Shown here: positions 57,529 through 64,000 of the stretch, in pieces | How positions within the stretch are numbered: the first letter of the stretch is position 1 | How the letters are laid out: each line of letters opens with the position of its first letter | Assembly: GCF_030758615.1 (NCBI RefSeq) | Contig: NZ_CP132381.1 | Location: forward strand, 1,240,001-1,304,000 | Reading direction: 5' to 3' | Origin: Gilliamella apis | GTDB lineage: Bacteria > Pseudomonadota > Gammaproteobacteria > Enterobacterales > Orbaceae | Length of the DNA stretch: 64,000 nt | Position numbers and translations under genes: made by a program | Notes under the pieces: model-generated | What the model was told of the DNA's origin: nothing | Databases searched by the model: none | The model's input: the letters and a program-made list of their open reading frames with translations, nothing else

Positions 57529-58947
57529 CTATTTACCTAATGCTGATTTGACTCGGGTTTGCATTAATTTTTCAAGCTCAATAATGCTGTCGAGTTTATC
57601 GGGGATATTTTGATTACTAATCGATTGTTTTTGTAAACTATCAAGATCATTTAAGAACAATTTAACTGCTGATGCATTACCATCGAAATAAGCATTAATC
57701 CAAGTCGAAGCATCATGTAAAGCACGTTGATATATGAGTTCTTGATGTCTTGGTACTGCCTGTGCCGCAATTAATAACCGGAAACGAATATTTTCACGAA
57801 GATACAGAGTCTGTTCTAAACTTAAAGGTGTTTTTAAAATTTGACATCTAACAATTTGCTTTTCATCATTACCAGCCTTATCTAAACAAGTGGCAAAATG
57901 GTTATCTTTTGCGTCAAGTTTTTCAATTTTGATAAATTTGTCCATAAATTTTTCGGCATTGACAAGTAAATTATCTGACCAATCATCTATTGATGAGCTA
58001 ACATTATCATTTTCAGCTAAGTTCGATGACGGTTTATTACTTGTTGAAACCTCATCTGCGGTTTTAATTTCATTTTGCTTAATTGCCTGCGCAGTTTCTT
58101 TATAATTACCGACTAAAGGTAGGTCTGTTAATGATTCAGATAAACCTAATAGCTTAATAATAATTCCATCCGCATCAATAAAACTTATTTGTGATAAGGC
58201 ATTAATATCTTTGCTAATGGCTTGTCTTGCGGCTAATAGACTTGGATCATTGGTTTTGGCCAAACTTTCGTCAGCACTTTTTAATAATAGACGGGCACTG
58301 GTATAATCTTGATCATTCCAAATTTTTCTACCAGCAAGATGGACTAAGTAGTTAGCCTGTGAGATTAACCAAACATTATTATCAAGTGTGGATAGGGCAG
58401 ATAAACGTTCATTAATAGTATTTAAGTTTTGTTCGTTTAACTTAGTTGCATCGTTAATTTGTATGCTTAATTGTTGTTGAATCTTTTGGTTTTCATTTAA
58501 TTGGCGATCAACACGCTGTGATAAAGATGTAAACTGTTGGTTTTGTTGATTGACGGCATCATTAATATTACTTTGCAAATCATTAATTATGCTAGCTTTA
58601 GTATTTTGCTTTAAGTTTGCAACTTCTGTTTGTAAGGTGGCAATCTTTCGCTTTTGATTTTCAATTTGTTTATATCCTTGGAAATAAACAAATCCACTTA
58701 GACAAACTGTTAATGCTATTGCAAGTATAGACAGTTTTGATACAGGTATGTGGGATTTACTGCTATTAACCGATGAATTGGTTGGTTGTTCGATTTTTGG
58801 ACTAGAAGTTTTTTTGATTGGTTCTTTTTTATCTACGTTCATCGTCTTTTTCGCTTCTTTGTTTGCATTAGGTATAGGCGGTTGACTAAATGAAGTGGTG
58901 CTGATGTTTGAAAGTGTTGCATTGGCACCATAGTATTTTGCTGGCAT
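57529..58947 (-). CDS. hemX: HemX-family protein of the hemCDXY operon
   Basis: This 472-residue protein has a polar, lysine- and serine-rich cytoplasmic head (1-70), one membrane helix (LSILAIALTVCLSGFVYF, near 73-92), a coiled coil (about 95-170) and a helical periplasmic domain with WLISQANYLVHLAGRKIWND, the HemX signature. It is often annotated as uroporphyrinogen-III C-methyltransferase, but the methylase domain is absent, so that label is doubtful. It lies 22 bases after hemD in the same direction. Confidence 0.9.
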   Translation of the reverse strand: MPAKYYGANATLSNISTTSFSQPPIPNANKEAKKTMNVDKKEPIKKTSSPKIEQPTNSSVNSSKSHIPVSKLSILAIALTVCLSGFVYFQGYKQIENQKRKIATLQTEVANLKQNTKASIINDLQSNINDAVNQQNQQFTSLSQRVDRQLNENQKIQQQLSIQINDATKLNEQNLNTINERLSALSTLDNNVWLISQANYLVHLAGRKIWNDQDYTSARLLLKSADESLAKTNDPSLLAARQAISKDINALSQISFIDADGIIIKLLGLSESLTDLPLVGNYKETAQAIKQNEIKTADEVSTSNKPSSNLAENDNVSSSIDDWSDNLLVNAEKFMDKFIKIEKLDAKDNHFATCLDKAGNDEKQIVRCQILKTPLSLEQTLYLRENIRFRLLIAAQAVPRHQELIYQRALHDASTWINAYFDGNASAVKLFLNDLDSLQKQSISNQNIPDKLDSIIELEKLMQTRVKSALGK

Positions 58948-58969
58948 AAATTAACCTCATTTAGATTTT

Positions 58970-59704
58970 TTAAATATTTTTGGCATTATGACATAGAGTT
59001 ATCATTGTTTTAAATAAAAATTGATTATTTGCGCTAACAATTTTTAAAACTTTTTGCCAATTTAACTGTTTAGCTTTTATAAAAATTCTCTCACTGGTAA
59101 CGATTAGTTGCGCTTCATTCTTATGTTTATTTTGGCAGTAAATATCTAGTTGTAATAAGTGATCAACACTTGTAATTAATATGATTTGTTGGGCAATATT
59201 TTCGGCTAATATGTTTGGTTTATAAGTAATAGTTTGACGAGTATAGCATGCAATTGTTTTCACATTAACTGTTTGCAATTTTAACTGCTGAGATAATTGT
59301 TGACCACCATTATCCCCACAAAGAATTAATGCATTATGACCACTTATTGCTTGTTGATTTAATAATGATAATAATCCGGCACTATTTTCTTCGTTAGGGT
59401 AATCAACATGAACGTTATTTTGCTGACTAAATAATTCGGCAGATTTTTTGCCAATAGCAAAATAACGAAGGTGATTAGGTAACCTGAGATCGGGCAGATG
59501 TTGTTCAATCATATAAGTAACTTGTGGTGAAACAATAATAACCATATCACCTAGATTGAGATTATCCAATTGTTGCTGTAAATCCCTCAGATCTTGACCA
59601 GCTAAGATATTAAAAAAAGGCAGATGTATTGCTGATACATTGGCTTGATTTAATAATCGGGTTAAATTATCCCCTTCGGGGGAAGGGCGAGTAATATAAA
59701 TCAT
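58970..59704 (-). CDS. hemD: Uroporphyrinogen-III synthase
   Basis: HemD closes hydroxymethylbilane with inversion of ring D to uroporphyrinogen III. The 244 residues (E. coli 246) begin [18 protein letters not shown]. As usual, sequence conservation is low; the best motifs are RYFAIGKKSAEL and ILITSVDHLLQL (the usual SxxxxxxL near the C-terminus). Its ATG shares one base with the stop of hemC (TAATG). Confidence 0.93.
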   Translation of the reverse strand: MIYITRPSPEGDNLTRLLNQANVSAIHLPFFNILAGQDLRDLQQQLDNLNLGDMVIIVSPQVTYMIEQHLPDLRLPNHLRYFAIGKKSAELFSQQNNVHVDYPNEENSAGLLSLLNQQAISGHNALILCGDNGGQQLSQQLKLQTVNVKTIACYTRQTITYKPNILAENIAQQIILITSVDHLLQLDIYCQNKHKNEAQLIVTSERIFIKAKQLNWQKVLKIVSANNQFLFKTMITLCHNAKNI

Positions 59705-60621
59705 TAGTTAATTAGTTCCGCTAATATTTTATCAGCGCCTTTAGCTAATAATTTTGCAGCCAATTTTTCACCTAAGCTCTCGGCTTCTTTGGCAGCTCCT
59801 GTTATACTAACTTTAATAATTGTTGAACCATCTAGACTGCCAACTAAACCATTTAAGGTTAATAAATTGTTATTTAAAAGACTTTGACAGGCAATAGGCA
59901 CTTGACAGCCACCTTGCAATGCCTGATTCATTGCTCTTTCGGCTTGAATACAAATTCGGCTATGTTTATCATCAAGTGGCGCAAGTAATTGCAAGATTGT
60001 TTCATCATTGATTCGAGTTTCGATACCAACTGCACCTTGGCCTACCGCGGGTAAAATTAAGTCAGTATCAATGTATTGCTTGATTCGTTCCTGTAATCCT
60101 AGTCGTTTTAAACCAACCGCAGCTAGAATTATGCCATCATATTCTTGATTATCCAATTTTGATAAGCGCGAACCAACATTACCACGTAAATCCTTGATTA
60201 TGAGATGTGGATATTTAGCCCGTAATTGACATTGACGTCTTAAACTTGAGGTGCCAATGATAGCGCCATTAGGTAAATCATCTAAACATTGATATTGATT
60301 TGATATAAATGCATCACGAACATCATCTCGTTGACAGATTGTAGCAAGTGTTAATCCTGTAGGAAATTGAGCTGGAATGTCTTTAATAGAATGAACGGCA
60401 ATATCAGCTTTATTATCTATTATGGCTTGTTCTAATTGTTTGACAAATAACCCTTTACCACCGATTTTCGATAGCGGACTATCCAATAGTACATCACCTT
60501 TAGTTACCATTGGGATTAGTTCAACGGTTAAATCTCGGTGGATAGTCATTAATTGTTGTTTAACAAAGTTAGCTTGCCAAAGGGCTAAGGGACTTTTTCT
60601 TGTTGCGATGCGGATTTTCAA
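59704..60621 (-). CDS. hemC: Porphobilinogen deaminase (hydroxymethylbilane synthase)
   Basis: HemC joins four porphobilinogens into hydroxymethylbilane. The 305 residues (E. coli 313) have [38 protein letters not shown], the [12 protein letters not shown] segment and the cofactor-bearing cysteine in [10 protein letters not shown]. It is first in the hemCDXY operon. The promoter was not resolved in the 118 bases before purB. Confidence 0.98.
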   Translation of the reverse strand: MKIRIATRKSPLALWQANFVKQQLMTIHRDLTVELIPMVTKGDVLLDSPLSKIGGKGLFVKQLEQAIIDNKADIAVHSIKDIPAQFPTGLTLATICQRDDVRDAFISNQYQCLDDLPNGAIIGTSSLRRQCQLRAKYPHLIIKDLRGNVGSRLSKLDNQEYDGIILAAVGLKRLGLQERIKQYIDTDLILPAVGQGAVGIETRINDETILQLLAPLDDKHSRICIQAERAMNQALQGGCQVPIACQSLLNNNLLTLNGLVGSLDGSTIIKVSITGAAKEAESLGEKLAAKLLAKGADKILAELIN

Positions 60622-60687
60622 TGATGCTCCCTATCTACCGAATTTTAAATATTTTTGTTGTTATATGTCATTCAACATAAATTGGTT

Positions 60688-60720
60688 AGCCTAAAACTCA
60701 TTATGTTTGAGCTTTAGGCT
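60688..60720 (-). terminator. Possible terminator after purB
   Basis: The stem AGCCTAAA / TTTAGGCT with an inner CTCA / TGAG pair lies 20 bases past the purB stop; it lacks a good T-run. Confidence 0.45.
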
Positions 60721-60739
60721 GCGACACTCATAATGTCAG

Positions 60740-62131
<1,392 letters not shown>

Positions 62132-62137
62132 TTAAAT

Positions 62138-62788
62138 TTAATAACTTTGTTGATTAATATCTTTTAATAATTCTTGTGCTGCATTACATATTCGTTTACG
62201 ACCCAGCAAAACTTGCCAGCGACTACCACCAACTTGGTACCATAAAATGGCGGAACGAACACAACCTAGTAGTGAAGCTCTAACTTTGGCTTGCACTAAT
62301 GAATTTTGTAAATACTCAGCTTTACCTACTACTTTGATTTTGGTTGATAGAGGACTGATAATATCCGAATAGATTCCCGCTAATGAATAAGAGAGATCAT
62401 CAACATGATTACCAATTGTCTCCTGATTCATATCTGAATAAAGTCCAGATATCCGTTGTAAACGTTGATCTATTTTACCTAGTGCATCATTATTTTTTAA
62501 AAGTTTGCTAGTGACACTTAATGCACCAAACAAATAACGGATGATTTCAACTTGTTGCTTTTGATTGGATGATAGTAGTGAGATAAGTGTTTCAAGACCA
62601 GTTTTAATATTGATAATACCATCATAAACATCATCAGTGGTTTTTGGTGATGTATTAAATATGCTTTTAATTGCTATTTGATAAAGCGTATTGTTACAAA
62701 CCCCTGTATTAGCAAGTTGGGGAATAAGTGACGCACTTTGTGTTACGCCGGCAAGGGCTATTGCAATATGATGGTATTTACTATTCAC
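62138..62788 (-). CDS. hflD: HflD (YcfC), membrane-associated regulator
   Basis: The 216-residue helical protein fits HflD (E. coli 213). It begins KYHHIAIALAGVTQSASLIPQLA and has the ALLGCVRSAILWYQVGGSRW stretch. In E. coli HflD is a peripheral membrane protein that modulates lambda CII stability. It starts one base after the mnmA stop, so the genes are in one operon. Confidence 0.95.
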   Translation of the reverse strand: MNSKYHHIAIALAGVTQSASLIPQLANTGVCNNTLYQIAIKSIFNTSPKTTDDVYDGIINIKTGLETLISLLSSNQKQQVEIIRYLFGALSVTSKLLKNNDALGKIDQRLQRISGLYSDMNQETIGNHVDDLSYSLAGIYSDIISPLSTKIKVVGKAEYLQNSLVQAKVRASLLGCVRSAILWYQVGGSRWQVLLGRKRICNAAQELLKDINQQSY

Positions 62789-62789
62789 T

Positions 62790-63908
62790 TTAATGATCCT
62801 TACTGCTTACAATTCGTTCCTCAATAATACCGCCACCAAGGCAGACTTCATCTTGATAGAATACCGCTGATTGCCCTGGTGTTACTGCTGCAACAGGTTG
62901 TTCAAACATTACTTGAATTTTATCTTGTTCTAATGGTGTGACATTACAAACAATATCTTGTTGACGATAACGGGTTTTTACTGTGCATTGAAAAGGTTTA
63001 GTTACAACTTTACGATCAACCCAGTGTAGTTGTTGAGCAATTAATCCATCCGAAAACAAAGCAGGATGATCATGACCTTGGGCTACAATTAATTCATTAT
63101 TTTTTATGTCTTTGTCAACAACATACCATGGTGTATCATCGGCTTGTTTTAGACCACCTATACCAAGTCCTTTACGTTGTCCTAATGTGTGATACATTAG
63201 ACCTTGATGTTGACCAATAACTTCACCGTCTACAGTACGAATCACTCCTGATTGTGCGGGTAAATAACGAGCTAAAAAGTCACTGAATTTTCTTTCACCA
63301 ATAAAACAGATCCCTGTTGAGTCTTTTTTTGCTGCTGTTGCTAGGCCCAGTTTTTCGGCTATTTTTCGTACTTGTGGTTTTTCCAGTTCACCAACAGGAA
63401 ATAAGCTTTGTCTAATTTGATTTTCACTCAGCGTATATAAAAAATAACTTTGGTCTTTATTGTTATCTATACCGCGCAGTAATTCGACTTTATTTCCATT
63501 TTCTCGCTTGCGAACATAATGACCGGTAGCGATATAATCAGCGCCAAGATCTTCGGCTGCATATTCAAGAAAAGCTTTAAATTTGATCTCTTTATTGCAC
63601 AGGATATCAGGATTAGGCGTTCTACCCGCTTTATATTCGGATAAAAAATGTTCAAATACGTTATCCCAGTATTCGGCAGCAAAATTGATTGTGTGTAATT
63701 TGATGTTTAATTTATCACAAACTGCTTGCGCATCGGCTAAATCGATCGCCGCTGAACAATATTCTTCAGTGTCATCTTCTTCCCAATTTTTCATAAATAA
63801 ACCAACAACATCGTAACCTTGTTGTTGTAATAAATAAGCAGAAACGGAAGAGTCTACGCCGCCAGACATGCCGACAACGACTTTTTTTCGAGTGTTTATA
63901 TTTGGCAT
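62790..63908 (-). CDS. mnmA: tRNA 2-thiouridine synthase MnmA
   Basis: MnmA thiolates U34 in tRNA for Lys, Glu and Gln, using ATP and sulfur from the Tus relay. From ATG 63908 it has 372 residues (E. coli 368). The PP-loop is [17 protein letters not shown]; the catalytic cysteines are in [12 protein letters not shown] (near 100) and [12 protein letters not shown] (near 198). An in-frame TTG at 63929 would add seven residues without family support, so I prefer the ATG. It is first in the operon with hflD and purB. Confidence 0.97.
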   Translation of the reverse strand: MPNINTRKKVVVGMSGGVDSSVSAYLLQQQGYDVVGLFMKNWEEDDTEEYCSAAIDLADAQAVCDKLNIKLHTINFAAEYWDNVFEHFLSEYKAGRTPNPDILCNKEIKFKAFLEYAAEDLGADYIATGHYVRKRENGNKVELLRGIDNNKDQSYFLYTLSENQIRQSLFPVGELEKPQVRKIAEKLGLATAAKKDSTGICFIGERKFSDFLARYLPAQSGVIRTVDGEVIGQHQGLMYHTLGQRKGLGIGGLKQADDTPWYVVDKDIKNNELIVAQGHDHPALFSDGLIAQQLHWVDRKVVTKPFQCTVKTRYRQQDIVCNVTPLEQDKIQVMFEQPVAAVTPGQSAVFYQDEVCLGGGIIEERIVSSKDH

Positions 63909-64000
63909 AATAACTAAATCAATGGGCAAAAATTTTGTGATAATTTTAGCATAATTATGATGAAATGTATAAGGCTATGCAAAAGAGGGATATGGATTAG

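Noticed and set aside
57529..58947. Uroporphyrinogen-III C-methyltransferase activity for HemX
   Set aside because: The SAM-dependent methylase domain is absent; the protein is a membrane-anchored coiled coil with a HemX domain.

Overview
The window is an AT-rich chromosome segment of a gammaproteobacterium near Enterobacterales and Pasteurellales. The core blocks are enteric in order (ilvIH, pyrG-eno, seqA-pgm, hemCDXY, mnmA-hflD-purB). Together with low G+C, IgaA-type proteins and a type I-F CRISPR repeat, this suggests an Orbaceae gut symbiont such as Gilliamella. That placement is inference from gene content, not from a database search. No transposase, integrase, phage module, rRNA or tRNA gene was seen.

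Layout. 1-7.6 kb: end of ilvI, ilvH, then three tandem igaA-like genes, predicted membrane regulators of the Rcs envelope-stress relay. 7.8-13 kb: pyrG, eno, a VirK/YbjX-family gene and lysO. 13-24.6 kb: five paralogous secreted proteins (called A-E here) with long duplicated spacers. 24.7-37.5 kb: an unknown gene, ogt, a beta-glucoside regulon on the minus strand (BglG-type antiterminator, PTS permease, 6-phospho-beta-glucosidase, two exported histidine phosphatases, an OprD-type porin) with two antiterminator-controlled leaders, then htpG and a sodium-coupled transporter. 37.7-38.0 kb: a short CRISPR array. 38.4-40.7 kb: ubiG and guaB. 41-50.8 kb: secreted paralog F, a frameshifted EexN-like lipoprotein gene, a four-copy ~393-bp structured tandem repeat running into the leader of a 12-repeat CRISPR array, then secreted paralogs G and H. 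50.9-64 kb: pgm-seqA, slyB, gloA, gmk, azlCD, hemYXDC, purB-hflD-mnmA.

The most striking content is the eight-member secreted family. Three members carry short tandem repeats at the start of the gene: GCCA x19 in D, GCCA x21 in E, and a 7-base unit x3 in H. In all three the start ATG is now out of frame with the body of the gene, while the promoter is intact and the body open. Changing the repeat number restores a full-length protein with a signal peptide. This is the signature of phase variation by slipped-strand mispairing. A fourth member (A) has lost its ancestral start. B, C, F and G look expressed. Mosaic structure and tracts of near-identical DNA show recombination among members. I read this as a phase- and mosaic-variable surface or secreted protein system that may act in host or neighbour contact; that role is inference.

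Other notable points are the igaA triplication, the two-leader beta-glucoside regulon with one phosphatase lacking its second catalytic histidine, and two type I-F arrays without cas genes here whose repeats differ by a stem-preserving change.
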